From Sycobia sp. Sy_11 (lineage: Eukaryota > Arthropoda > Insecta > Hymenoptera > Epichrysomallidae): DNA of 64,000 bases. A program made the position numbers and the translations under genes. The DNA lies in NCBI GenBank assembly GCA_018907035.1, contig JACCIC010000001.1, positions 5,451,001 through 5,515,000 of the forward strand, written 5' to 3'. Shown here one piece after another: positions 1 to 11,600 of this stretch. Each line of letters opens with the position of its first letter. Position 1 is the first letter of the stretch. The notes under the pieces are model-generated. The model was not told the DNA's origin, ran no database searches, and saw only the letters and a list, made by a program, of their open reading frames with translations.

Positions 1-32
1 TCAGGTATGTGAATAAGTCTTTCCCGTTTTTT
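1..32 (+). repeat. mariner left terminal inverted repeat
   Basis: The first 32 bases of the window pair with the reverse complement of 1255-1286 with about three mismatches close to the outer tip. Confidence 0.9.
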
Positions 33-79
33 TTCAAATTTTGAGCCTTTATTCTGAAAAAATGGTTACAAATGAATTA

Positions 80-1120
80 TTAAAAGTATTGGCCATCGCT
101 AGCTACAACTTTTTCCCATCTTTCTGGCAACATACGAATCCCGTTGCGAAAAAATTCGACCGGTTTGACCTCTATCCAGTCATCCACCCATTTTTTGGCT
201 TCCTCGTAGGAATGGAAGTGCTGGTCAGCCAGGCCATGCGTCATCGATCTGAAGAGATGGTAATCAGATGGAGCAACGTCTGGACTATACGGCGGGTGGG
301 GTAGGACTTCCCATTTGAGCGTTTCTAAGTATGTTTTCACCGGCGGTGCAACATATGAGCGAGCATTGTCATGTTGCAAAATAACTTTGTCGTGCCTGTC
401 GGAGTATTGTGGCCGTTTTTCTCGCAGTCCGCGGCTCAAACGCATCAATTGTCGTCGATAGACCTCGCCTGTGATCCTTTCATTCGGTTTCAGAAGCTCA
501 TAGTAAACCACACCTAGCTGGTCCCACCATATACAGAGCATGAGCTTGGCGCCATGAATATTTGGCTTGGCCGTCGATAATGATGCATGGCCGAGTAGTC
601 CCCATGATTTTCTTCGCTTCGGATTATCGTAACGTATCCACTTTTCATCGCCAGTCACGATACGATGCAGAAAACCCTTTCTTTTATGTCGCTGAAGCAG
701 CTGTTCGCAAGTGAAAAAACGCCGTTCGACGTCTCTCAGCTTCAGTTCGTACGGCACCCAATTTCCTTGCTTTTGGATCATTCCCATGGCTTTCAAACGC
801 TTGGAAATGGTTGTTCGGTCAACTCCCAATGCTTCAGCAAGTTCTTCTTGCGTTTGACAAGAATCTTCATCAAGCAAAGTCGCCAATTCTCGATCTTCAA
901 AGATTTGCGGCCGCCCGGAATGCTCCTTGTCTTCCACGTCGAAATCACCGCTTTTGAAGCGTCGAAACCATCCGCGAACACTTGAATCATCGACACAACC
1001 TTCTCCATAAGCCTCCTGAAGCAATCGATGCGTCTCGGCAGCAGATTTCTTCAAATTGAACCAATAAAGTGAAACTTCCCGCAAATGACGTCGACTCGGC
1101 TCAAATTTCGACATTTTCAC
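80..1120 (-). CDS. mariner transposase, intact 346-residue reading frame
   Basis: A cut-and-paste DNA transposase that binds the element's inverted repeats and moves it into TA sites. The N-terminal 110 residues form the paired helix-turn-helix DNA-binding region (VRGWFRRFKSGDFDVED near residue 48; GVDRTTISKRL near 99). The linker motif normally WVPHEL reads WVPYEL (residues 121-126). The catalytic triad is complete: Asp158 in TGDEKW, Asp251 in LQHDNARSY and Asp286 in YSPDVAPSDYHLF, with 34 residues between the last two, the DD34D signature of mariner. Length matches the family norm (about 345). There is no frameshift or internal stop. Met1 and Met3 are both possible starts. The His-to-Tyr change in the linker motif may lower activity, but by sequence alone it could be functional. 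Confidence 0.93.
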   Translation of the reverse strand: MKMSKFEPSRRHLREVSLYWFNLKKSAAETHRLLQEAYGEGCVDDSSVRGWFRRFKSGDFDVEDKEHSGRPQIFEDRELATLLDEDSCQTQEELAEALGVDRTTISKRLKAMGMIQKQGNWVPYELKLRDVERRFFTCEQLLQRHKRKGFLHRIVTGDEKWIRYDNPKRRKSWGLLGHASLSTAKPNIHGAKLMLCIWWDQLGVVYYELLKPNERITGEVYRRQLMRLSRGLREKRPQYSDRHDKVILQHDNARSYVAPPVKTYLETLKWEVLPHPPYSPDVAPSDYHLFRSMTHGLADQHFHSYEEAKKWVDDWIEVKPVEFFRNGIRMLPERWEKVVASDGQYF

Positions 1121-1254
1121 GATATCAAAAATTTATGATGCGAAAAAATTTTAACTAATGTGTTAGTATGGAATTGTTGACATATGAATAAGCTTTGATT
1201 ATGACATATGTAACCATTGAATACTCGCACAGTATTGGTGGCGCCATCTCTTAC

Positions 1255-1286
1255 AAAAAACGGGAAAGACTTATTCACACTCCTAA
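1255..1286 (-). repeat. mariner right terminal inverted repeat
   Basis: Reverse complement of the left repeat at 1-32; the transposase start lies about 135 bp inside it. Confidence 0.9.
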
Positions 1287-1779
1287 TATTTTTTAATATA
1301 ATTTGTTGTTACGTAAATGTACCAAGTTTGACCTACATATATACACAGATGATGAAATTATTTCACCTGTATCCTTTCTTTTTTGCAATTTAAACTTATC
1401 TCACACTGCCGTGAGAAAAGCAGAAGTCAATTTAGACTGCTCATTATGTCATGAGAATTGCGATTTGTAATCACATGAAACTTAAATATGAATCTCAGGC
1501 GACGATTCAGGAACTTTAATTCACCATCGCATTACTTTGATAAATTTTTATAAAAAAATTACTTTTTCAATTGAAAGTCCTCTATGAAGTTTCAGTAGTT
1601 AGAAAATTTCTTTTTCTTTTTAGCATAATAAAAATTAAAAAACAAAATAAAGTACCTACATATAGGCTGATCTGCGACACAGGGCCTACTCCTAATTTGT
1701 ATTCGTATTTGCATATTTCTCCCCTGCATCTTCTCCTTTGCCGACGCCGTTCTATTTAATCATTTAATCATTTTGTATC
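1287..1779. other. AT-rich non-coding, nothing recognised
   Basis: Only short chance reading frames are present; no conserved motif, repeat or splice-bounded exon could be recognised. Confidence 0.6.
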
Positions 1780-1829
1780 GATGGCGCGTATAGTCAGGTG
1801 TGGTTTTCGCGTGCGCGCGATAATTTTTA

Positions 1830-1870
<41 letters not shown>

Positions 1871-2190
1871 ATCGACGATTGACGCAGCCATTGTGCGACA
1901 AGCGCTAAGCGCGACAACGCATAAAGGAACCCGATTTATAACGCGCGGAAAATAGGGTCGCCAGGCGCGGATGCAGTCGCGTCTGTGTGCGCGACGAAAA
2001 GCTTTTAGTCCCAGATCCCGGGTCGGCAACTAAGCGCTCGCACGCGATCAACCTGATTCACTTTAAACCCCCTCCCCGTCAGCTGCGTGTAATCTGCCGA
2101 ATTTTTCGGAGCTCCTATCCACCCTCCTCTCCTCGCCGAAACTAAATGCCGAACGCTTACATTTTGACTTTTTCAGTATATAAAGTGTTT
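1780..2190. other. GC-richer island with GT microsatellite and TATA-like box
   Basis: This stretch is clearly richer in G+C and CpG (cgcgcgcg, gcgcgacgaaaag) than its surroundings and ends at a TATATAAAG sequence at 2177-2185. Islands like this in AT-rich insect DNA often mark promoters or conserved regulatory DNA, but no gene could be attached to it here, so the role is inferred only. Confidence 0.35.
1832..1863 (+). repeat. (GT)n microsatellite
   Basis: About 16 uninterrupted GT units inside the GC-richer island. Confidence 0.95.
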
Positions 2191-2639
2191 CTGACACACC
2201 AACCTTTGTATGATTAGTAAGTTTAAAACGGACATTGTTCAATTCCTTTTATATACAATTATTTACAGTTTTTAGCCTCTTTATAATCTTTTTCAAAACT
2301 TACTGGCGCAACTATTAATTAAATTCGCAGCATCTACACTTTCGAACTCATCTTTGGTTTCACTATTGTAATTACGATAAATTAGAACTTGAATGAAATT
2401 AACGAACCCTGCACACTTCGGAGGCAGGGATTTTGTAATATTAGACCTGTTATACGTAGTTTCCTCGCGAGCTCCAGTTGCATACGGATTATCTATATAT
2501 AGAGTCATATATTTTTCATGAACTCGTTAAAGTTTCAGAAAAAATGGCCATTCTAATTATCGGAATGAATTCTCTCGTTGGAGGACACTTTTCACATAGC
2601 AGTAATTATTATTAGATCAGCCATCGGTAAGAGAGCAAT
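2191..2639. other. AT-rich non-coding, nothing recognised
   Basis: No reading frame with family resemblance and no repeat structure seen. Confidence 0.6.
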
Positions 2640-3010
2640 TTGGCGGTAGTTCTGCGCGTTTACCTTTAACTCCATATAGTTTCGCAAGGAAATCAAATAT
2701 GTAGGGTAAAATTGCTATGTGTGTCGCATGACACATTCAATCAATTCCTTGACCGTGGAGTTAAAGTATATAAGATGGGGCGCGAAATGGTATTTTCGAT
2801 TCTGTACGCTAATAGCGGAAAAGACATTGCGGATACCTTTTTCGAGCATCCGCGCCCCGATTATTCAAAAAATCTTTTTCCTCTACCACTCCATTGGCCT
2901 CATTTTTTCGTGAGCCACAGCCGCTTTGTTTCTACTCGCGTTCTTTCATTACTCTCGCTTTGTCTCCCGTTTGTCGTTCGCGCGTTTGTGGGTTGACGTT
3001 TTGCAAGGCA
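2640..3010. other. second GC-richer island with TATA-like box
   Basis: Moderately GC-rich with many CG dinucleotides between about 2640 and 3000. A TATATAAG sequence lies at 2767-2774, followed by ATGGGGCGCG. The 94-residue reading frame across it has no recognisable family. A promoter or conserved non-coding block is possible; confidence is low. Confidence 0.3.
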
Positions 3011-4004
3011 GCTTTTAAATTATCAAGCAACGGTCTTTGATGTTCTTTGATTCTTTATTCTTCTTTCTGTTTATCATTCTCATTTATTAATTTTCCTTTA
3101 TGCGAGAACTCTTATAATCATGAGCAAGAATTTCTTCCGAAAAGCTCTTGTTTATAGCACTTTGATTATCGGAAAATGAGAAGCTTTAATTTCACCTTTA
3201 ATTTTTACAAACTTTATGAGATTGTAATCAAAATAGCGAAAGAAGAAATCCCATCAGCTAATCGGTAAGTAAACATAGTTTTGGAGCTTCTAATATTTGA
3301 GCATACTTGAATTTACTATTTGGCCGTTTTAAATCACCTTTGAACTATAACATATCTTAAAAAACAAATGTATTATTTTTTTTTTCAATGCAATACAAAG
3401 TTATTAAAAGATTAAATGTATTTATATAACCTGAACGAAAGTTTTTATCAATCCATGTCAAATTTACAGTTACAAAAGACTAATGAAGAGATATAAAATT
3501 TTGCTTTATTTTCATTTTAGATTTGGAAAAAGCATGAATTATATTTTGTCTATATTTCATTCATTTTTTATTTTTCTTGTTTTTTATCGTTTATATCGTA
3601 TATGCATTATCAGAAAATTTTCTATTTACTAAATAATATCAGAATTTAGAAGCACAAGTAGAGCGACAGTAAGAATACCTAGCATAAAATAAAATAAGTA
3701 CACCCGACCATATATATTGAAAAACCTACTTTTTTCCTTTATGAAACATCTTTTTAATATATACACTAATAAAAATATCCAATACTCTCAGTATTATTTT
3801 ATTTATTTAACCATTTTGGTGCTAAATAAGCTAATTTCAATGCATTTTTTTGGACACATACTTATCCTTTACTAATATATTCTACTGCACTCTATATATC
3901 AAATGCAGCAATTCTATGATGGAATATCAGAATGATTCTGGAAATAATAATATGAATTAACCGAATAGTACTTACAAAGATATATTTTATTATCTACGGA
4001 TCGG
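3011..4004. other. AT-rich non-coding, nothing recognised
   Basis: Long A- and T-runs and short chance frames only. Confidence 0.6.
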
Positions 4005-4200
4005 TATTTTCTTCGAAGGGAGAAATGAATTTAATTGAACGGCGTTTGAAAAATTTATACAAATGTTTCCTTGAAATAAAGATATTCGATGTGAAAAATC
4101 AGTATTTTCTTCGAAGGGAGAAATGAATTTAATTGAACGGCGTTTGAAAAATTTATACAAATGTTTCCTTGAAATAAAGATATTCGATGTGAAAAATCAG
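4005..4200 (+). repeat. perfect 98-bp tandem duplication
   Basis: Bases 4005-4102 and 4103-4200 read the same from TATTTTCTTCGAAGGG to GTGAAAAATCAG, with no difference found on reading the two copies side by side. The exact identity in neutral-looking AT-rich DNA implies a very recent duplication, or a local assembly artefact. Confidence 0.93.
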
Positions 4201-4708
4201 AATTTTTCAATATAAACGCTTGTTTTTGTGAAAAATAGTTTCTGCTGATCAAAAAAGAAAATGGTTCAAGAACTTTAATGATTGTGATCCATAATGCTTT
4301 GATTACAATTTAAATACTAAAAAGTATCAACATGGTATAAAATTAAAAATCTTACTAACAGTATTATTAGTATGTTTTTGCTCTATTTTAATATCAAAAC
4401 ATGAAAAAAAATTTTAATTATTATTTGATCCCATTAGTTTTAAGTGAATACTGTATCAAAATAATAAATTTCTATTTTATTATTATATGTATAGTTACTC
4501 CTGGATATTAACATTTTATGACTTCTCCCTACTTCCAACAATAACTCATCCATGGCATAACGTTTATGTTGTTTTTAACTGGTCTGTTCTTATTTCAAAT
4601 TATAATTATGTTAAATTAAGTGAATTTTTTAAACTTTTTAGGAAATTGAAATAATTAGCGAATCAAATTTTCAAATATTTCTAAATATTTACATCAATGT
4701 TTTAATGA

Positions 4709-4712
<4 letters not shown>

Positions 4713-4741
<29 letters not shown>
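4713..4741. repeat. (TA)n microsatellite
   Basis: About 14 uninterrupted TA units. Confidence 0.95.
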
Positions 4742-4745
<4 letters not shown>

Positions 4746-4889
4746 TAAGGTTTGAGTACAAAAAAATTAATAAATACTCAATAAATTAATATGACTTAAA
4801 TTATTATGTACAATTCATTTGTTTAGTGAAGTTCTACTTATATCAAACTAACAATAATTGCAATGACAGTAATGATCGAATTTATAACT

Positions 4890-4899
4890 AATAATGATA

Positions 4900-4942
<43 letters not shown>
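4890..4942 (+). repeat. (ATA/ATAATG)n microsatellite
   Basis: Alternating ATAATG and AATA units resolve into a pure ATA run. Confidence 0.9.
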
Positions 4943-4944
<2 letters not shown>

Positions 4945-5047
4945 GGATGATGTGTGTTCTGGTGCAATAAATAAACAGAAACTAATTTTAATTTTATATT
5001 GGAAAGTTTAATAAATAAAAAAAGGACAAAGAAAATGGCATAAAAAA

Positions 5048-5068
5048 CCTCCACTCAGTGAGTGGAGG
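5048..5068. other. 9-bp perfect stem-loop flanked by A-tracts
   Basis: CCTCCACTC and GAGTGGAGG are perfect inverted copies around a 3-base loop (AGT). A-runs flank it on both sides. It may be the fossil end of an element or chance. Confidence 0.5.
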
Positions 5069-5159
5069 AAAAAGCCTCAAATATTACAAAATATAACAAT
5101 TAACAGACATACAGGCGAAATTACGACGGTAAATAATTAATGTAAATAAAGAACAAAAG

Positions 5160-5860
5160 GTCACCTATTTTATTGCGAGAGCTCTCTTACCTTTATAATA
5201 ATGTACAAGATTTTTACGCCGGCGCTCAGAACAAGAGGTGAAGGCTCAAGTGGGAGAGTACCTCCACATTTCCGCCTAGACAGCGTCGTGATCCCAACGT
5301 CTTGGGCAACGCCGACGGCAGCCTCGGCTCTGCAGCCGCTAGGGAGGTCTCTCAGAGATACGCTCGGGGGCGTCTCTCAACAAAGCCTCTTCGCTTTGTC
5401 CACGGGTGTGCTTATGAGCAGGGTGCGCACCAAACAAACCACACAAATTAAATTCTTATCAGCGCTTACACACTAAAGCACGCGACACGCGGTTCCGTAA
5501 AATACAAATTTTTGTTTACACACAAATTGCGCAAATAGCAGAACACAACACGGGACTTTACTCAAAAATGCAATGTTCGCTCGCGGGAAACCAAACAAGA
5601 AGTGGCGTCGACCTTGAGAAAAAATAGCCCCAAATTTATACATCGGTGGTGGGAGAAACAGATCGGGCTCCTTGCAGACGAGACGCATCGCTGACCAGAT
5701 GGTGAACCTTTTCCGTCGTCATCTCGGATTTTCATTCGGGCAGAGTGCGGGCCATATAAACATAAATGTAATAAACTAGGCGCGCACTGTATACCTCGGA
5801 CAGCTGCACGCAGTTTCAGTTGCGACGATGTTTTTCTTTCCGTTTATGACAGTTATTTCC
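5160..5860. other. GC-rich island, possible promoter or solo LTR
   Basis: A sharp rise in G+C and CpG content within an AT-rich setting. Both strands have 70-90 residue open frames with no family resemblance, as expected by chance in GC-rich DNA. Near the right edge CATATAAAC (around 5755) is followed 31 bases later by CGCACTGTAT, a spacing that would suit a TATA box and start site; that reading is weak. An old LTR is the main alternative. No terminal repeats or target duplications were found to settle it. Confidence 0.35.
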
Positions 5861-6412
5861 ATCATATCTTTAAAATCTAAATTACGGAGCCCGAACACAT
5901 TATTAAAAAATTATTGAAAAAACAATCATAAAAACTAATAATAACAGAATAAATATTTTAATAAATTCATAGTACATAAATTCATTAATACTATGAATTT
6001 ATTAAAATATCCATTTCATTACTATTCATTTATATAAAGTCAAAATATATTTATCAAACTCTTACTGGTCTTGGATGCACTTCCAAATTATTAAAGAATC
6101 ACCTTTTCTAGAACTATAATATTTTATTCTGAGCTTCTATATTAGAGATATTTTATTATTATGATGCACCGCTTCAATCCAAAAACAATCATATTTATAC
6201 ATTTATATATTTCACACATCTTTGAAAATATTCTAAAAACTCGTTAATATTACTTCAGACTGAAAATACACTTTTAATTTAATTTAATCTTCACATCGCT
6301 CATATTTGAGGTTGATTCACAGAATATTCTGTGATTATTGACAGTACTAATTATAAATCAAAATGTGAAAAAGCAATTTTTAACAAAACAAATTTTTCTT
6401 AATAAGTGGAAA
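5861..6412. other. AT-rich non-coding, nothing recognised
   Basis: Nothing beyond short chance frames. Confidence 0.6.
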
Positions 6413-6906
6413 CTATTTTTTTTTAAACTAAGACTAAAAAACTACTTATATGATACAATTTTTCTTCTTCATATTACATGTAGTTAGTAAAGCTATCACA
6501 TAACAAGATCATAGCAGATCAGCTGTTTGTGTTCCCTCTCTATTTCTTTCTTGTTTCTTCTATAAAATGACAATTGAACTTTTATGTCATAATTTATTGT
6601 AAAAATCAAGAAAATTTGATTTTATCGATATTTTCAATTTGTAAACATTTCAAAAGTTTTTCATTTGCTTTCAAAAAAACGATGTTTCTCGTCCGTAGAG
6701 ATGCTAAAAATGTATTGCAAGGCAGGTACAATTCATTGCCACCTTTTCCTAACATATATCCATCGTCCTTATGTTTACTAGGTTGTTTGATTACAATAAT
6801 ACCATTGCATTCTCGTCTATTATTATATTATCGAGCTCCTATAACTATAATGACTATGAAAGTACACATCTAGAGGTTGGTTATATGCTGCACATCCAGG
6901 TAAAAT
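6413..6906 (+). repeat. left arm of a long imperfect inverted repeat
   Basis: The stretch from the T-run near 6413 through TTCTTCTTCATATTACATG (6460s) to CTGCACATCCAGGT (ending about 6903) recurs in reverse complement at 8186-8632. Matching landmarks in order are CAATTGAACTT, CAAAAGTTTTTCAT, AACGATGTTT, AATACCATTGCATTCTCG and GGTTGATTATATGCTGCACA-like sequence. Mismatches and small indels are spread throughout, so the structure is not recent. Confidence 0.88.
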
Positions 6907-8185
6907 TATTTCTGTCTGAAATATTTTTTCTTTCTTTCTATTTTTAAAAATTTTAAATGCTTCTAAAGTTATGCCTACTCCGGGTATGCAAAATTAATAA
7001 AAACTCCTCATTTTTTACATAGGGCTTTAAAATTTTAGACACTAGTCTTTAAATAATTTGCTGGATAGTTCACCAGATTGAAGTACACTACATGTATGTT
7101 CCCATAAAATGAAGAGATCTCATTTATTCTTTTTTGGAGTGTACGTCCAAACGCTCCCTGAGCTTCTTGCAAACAAATGAAAACAGCTAGAAGTATTTTT
7201 CAATTAATAGTAATAGTATATTGTATTGTGTATGTATGTAAAACTTTATTTAAGTCACCAATATCAACATCGACCGTTTCTTTCTCTGTGTTCCCAGGTA
7301 CGTAGCAAATTCACCCAATGCTCACAAGCTATTTGATCAGTATTGATCACATAATCTTTATGATATTTGGCAATAACATTTAAGCATCTCACTGAAAATT
7401 TTTCTGTTATTAGATTCAAAATCTTCAATGATTCTTACAAATTTCTTGATGTTACAAGTACATTATAATAACTAACTCAATCTTTTGTATATATTGTATA
7501 CTGAATCTTTCGGGTATATATATTTATATTGTATACTGCTAGCTCATCCATTCGGCATAATTCTGCACCTCCATTAGCTCGAATACTGCTTAATTTTCAA
7601 TTTGGATGATCCTTGACAATTTTAATTATTCTAATTTTTGTTTCAAGTAAAATATAATCGATTTTTTTAGTTTCTGAAAAATATTTTGTGCTTAATGGAC
7701 TACAATAAATAAAATGTAATGAGTTAATTAATACTCGTCTATTGAAAAGTAAATATATTATTTATTTTCTCAAATAATTTATAAATTCTAATAAAATGAA
7801 TAGGTATAATCAACTTACATATTGTCTTTTCACTTTCTTGTTCAAATGAATTTTTTAGCGAAAGCTGAGAGGAACTACATACTATTTCACAAACACTATC
7901 TTGTATTTCTTTCATATGAAATAATTTTTCATCCTCAAGAATCTAAGGAGACTCAAGAAATTTGCAAATCATATCTGCGATCTCTAAGCCCAGTGTTACG
8001 GCGTTTTCACAAAAATCGCAATCATTCTCGTGCGCTCAAGAAATCTCGTTTTTTTAAAGCAAACGAAAAACTTTTGAAATGTTTACAAATTTAAAATGTT
8101 ATTAAAATCAAATTTGCTTGATTATAATAATAAATTATATCACAAAAGTTCAATTGTCATTTGATGGCAGAAAAAAGAGAGGGAC
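6907..8185. other. spacer inside the inverted repeat, with a partial extra copy of the arm
   Basis: About 1.28 kb of AT-rich DNA. At 8041-8183 there is an additional, direct, partial copy of right-arm bases 8363-8503 (sharing ACTTTTGAAATGTTTACAAAT and AAGTTCAATTGTCATTT), immediately next to the inner tip of the right arm. A 90-residue frame at 7822-8094 overlaps this repeat copy and is not considered a gene. Confidence 0.75.
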
Positions 8186-8632
8186 TTTTCACCTGGATGT
8201 GCAGCATATAATCAACCTCTAGATGAGTATTTTCAGAGTCATTATACTTATAGGAGCTCGAAAATATAAAAAAAAAAAAACGAGAATGCAATGGTAATAC
8301 GATAATCGAACAACCTAGTACTTGCCTCGCAATACATTTTTAGTATCTATACGGAAGATAAACATCGTTTTTGAAAGCGTATGAAAAACTTTTGAAATGT
8401 TTACAAATTGCAAATATCGTTAAAATCAAATTTTCTTGATTTTAACATTAAATTATGACACACAAGTTCAATTGTCATTTTATGAGAGAAAAAAGAAAGG
8501 GATGATGAGAGATCAACAGCTGATCTGGTATGATCTTGTTATGCGACAGATGTATCAACTACATGTAATATGAAGAAGAAAAGTTGTATTAGATAAGTAG
8601 TTCTTTAATCTCAATTTCAAAAAAAAATTCAG
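8186..8632 (-). repeat. right arm of the long inverted repeat
   Basis: Reverse complement of 6413-6906. It runs from ACCTGGATGTGCAGCATATA to TGTAATATGAAGAAGAAAAG and a few tens of bases beyond. Together with the left arm it could fold into a stem of more than 400 bp. Confidence 0.88.
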
Positions 8633-11600
8633 GACATAAAATAAAATATTTTATGTCCGGATATTTGAAACTAATTATAGATTTATTAAAAGCGTATCCT
8701 TACTAAATTTCATTAACTTAAATTGTTAATATGGAAGCTATGAGCTATACGAAGATTTAATTAATGTACTGCATTTTATTATACAATAATTCACTGTATT
8801 TTTTAATTAATTTTTAAATAAAAATTTGTATTTCTGTAAATAAGAAGGAAAGCAGTTACAAATAAGATTAAATTTGTATTTGATAATTCAATTTGAAATG
8901 TTGGAAATATGTAAGTAAATGAGAGCAGAATATTAAGTGTTCAAAATATTAAACAAAATAAATTTAACTATTGGAAGTTTCCCAAAACTAGCCCAACCAC
9001 AGTAGTAAAAGTTTTAGTAAAATGAAATATATGAAGCCAACATTTCTGTCTTTGAAATTCCGGTTACATAGCAAACTTTAAAATTATATCAACGATTTTC
9101 TCAAAACAAATTCATAATCGAGCTCGGATACGAGTAAAGTTTTGTTCACCAGTTTCCGCCAACTCATAACTTCTTGAGTTTTTAACTGCAAGAGTTTTGT
9201 TCAAAGCAGTCTACTCATCTTCCGCTTATCTTACTTCCCTTTTTATATTTTTCTATCTTCCCCTATTACTATATTCCTAAAGAAATCTAGAAATGACTTT
9301 TTATAACTCTTTTCCGTTTATGATTTTTATTAACTGTTTCTCTTTCTCATCAAATGGAAAGAAGGAAAGAGTAAATTTTAAAGCTAATTGTATAGTAGAT
9401 TCTAAACAGAAATCAAGCTTCAGTAGAAAGTCTATGTACGGGCAATCAAAACTATCGAGAACTATAGAATAGATTGAAATTTTGAGTATGAAAGTTGTTC
9501 GAATAAAGGTTATCTTATTTATTAAAAAATAAAGGAAAATATATGAAAAATAAGTTACAGTCAAAAGGCTCTAAACTTTTATAAGCTTATAGATTATTTT
9601 ATTTATGAAATATAGGCATACCAATTTGATTTCTTTCATTTATTTTATTCTCATCATCGTATATATAATTCTGGACATTCTGACGATTATCAATTTGCAT
9701 TTCTGAAATATAAAAGTATCGATATAAATAGGAGGAATAAAGCATTTAAAAAAAAAAACAATAATTTTATATACTGTACGGTATCCTATACAGAAAGTTC
9801 CAATGAATGTTTATGTAATTGAAGATAAACAAAGCAGTAAAATTTTACTCAAATGATTTAGTATATATCTGTATATATAAGCAAACATTAAAAATGTTCT
9901 AAACAATTTTCCTATATCGATTTCTCATTACATTTTTAATATAGTAAATATGGTGCATTATACTTCCCAATCATTTAAAAGCTCGTCTCTATACTATATT
10001 ATATGTATGTAAAAGAAATTATTTATATTCATATGACTTCAGAGACAAATGCGTAAATACAAAATTCTTAAAAAAAGATATATCCTAAGATAGTAATAAA
10101 ATGACGTTTCAAAATTAGTTTAAATTAATAAAAAATTTTATCGGTCTTCCAGTTTTTATATAATCATATAATATACTAACATAACGACAGACTTATAAAA
10201 GTCCTTGTTTAAAATCATCCCTGTAGAATCTGAAATAGAAATTACTAATACAAAATAAAATTGAAAATTAAATTAAATTAAATTAAACTTAAAAATTAAA
10301 AATATAAAAATAATCTATATTCTATGTTATTAGAGGCAGTAACTGTCTCCCACCTTAAATTTAAATTTACCTTTAATGTCCGACGTTTCCAACAGCTCAT
10401 GTTTGAGTACTAAATTTAGATATTAGTAAATAATATAACTAATAAATATAGACTGTATATGTATTTGGACTGTAATTAATTTTTAACAGTAGACATAAGT
10501 ACGATTTATAATTCATAATTATTACTTAAATTATTGAAGAAAAAGTTGTTTATTAAAAGTGAGCTTATATGAACTCAGTTATTTATAATATGGAAATACA
10601 TTAATTACTATGAATATATAATTTAAAAATTATATAGGCATATACTAGATTCCCATTATTAGAAATAATTATGTGTAATTAAGGTATGATTCTCGAATAA
10701 GACTTGTTTTTATTCGACACTTTAATAAGCAATCTTTTCATAGAATAATAAGTAGTAATTTTGAAACTCACGCGAATTGATCCTAATGCATATTTACATA
10801 TACATACGTAACTATGCAAAAATGGATTTTAATACTTTCTTTTGTTTAAATTAGAAATGATGGAATATAATTCTGAAATCTAATTTTATTACTATCTTAG
10901 GGTATAACTTTTTTAAGAATCTCGTATTTACATGTAATTAGAAAATGGTTTCATTTATATAAATAGAATACATGATAGAGAGGAGCTTTTAAGTTATTTG
11001 GAAGTATAATACACCATATTTGCCTTATTTTCTACTTTGTATAAAGTAATTCTAAAGAAATACAGAATAGAATTTAATTTTTCTTTGGATATTAAACTCT
11101 ATTAATATCGAACGTATTTTTGCTTAACAAACTTTCTGTGCTAAGCTTATAGTTAGTTTATATTATTTACGAATAGACTGGAATTGCTAAAAAAAGCATT
11201 TAAAAGAAAAAAATTTCTAGTATATACATAATATCGAATCGATCGAAGAGAATTTGACAACGAGTTTTAAAACTCTCCAATAATTGAAAATCTACATAAA
11301 CATTCACTTGACCGAAATATTGTAAATACTTAAATGCAGTTTCAAAATGAAAAGCCAAAATAAGTTTATTTTCCATAGTATTAAGCTTTTACACTTTCTT
11401 TCAATCAAACAAAGATATAAATAATGATAAATTTCGATATGAAATATTTAATAAGAGCCTCATTCAACATTTTCGACATTAAAGTTGTCAAGAGAAGTCC
11501 TATCGCAGATTTTGATGACGGGTGTATTTTTGTTTATACTAATTTTTTTTGTGTTGTCACAGTTTTCTTTTCCTAGGTTTCCATAATTTTCATAAATATT

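Larger units (their letters stand above)
1..1286 (-). mobile_element. mariner (Tc1/mariner superfamily) DNA transposon, apparently complete
   Basis: The element carries imperfect 32-bp terminal inverted repeats at 1-32 and 1255-1286; the shared core reads GTGAATAAGTCTTTCCCG. Total size of about 1.29 kb is normal for mariner. It encodes one open transposase on the minus strand. The left end coincides with the first base of the window, so the TA target duplication on that side cannot be checked; TA-containing sequence follows the right repeat. Ends and coding frame are both intact, suggesting a fairly recent insertion. Confidence 0.93.
4201..5047. other. AT-rich non-coding with simple repeats
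   Basis: Contains the TA and ATAATG-type microsatellites listed separately; otherwise nothing recognised. Confidence 0.6.

Noticed and set aside
7822..8094. 90-residue frame as a small gene
   Set aside because: Overlaps a partial copy of the inverted-repeat arm and shows no conserved pattern.
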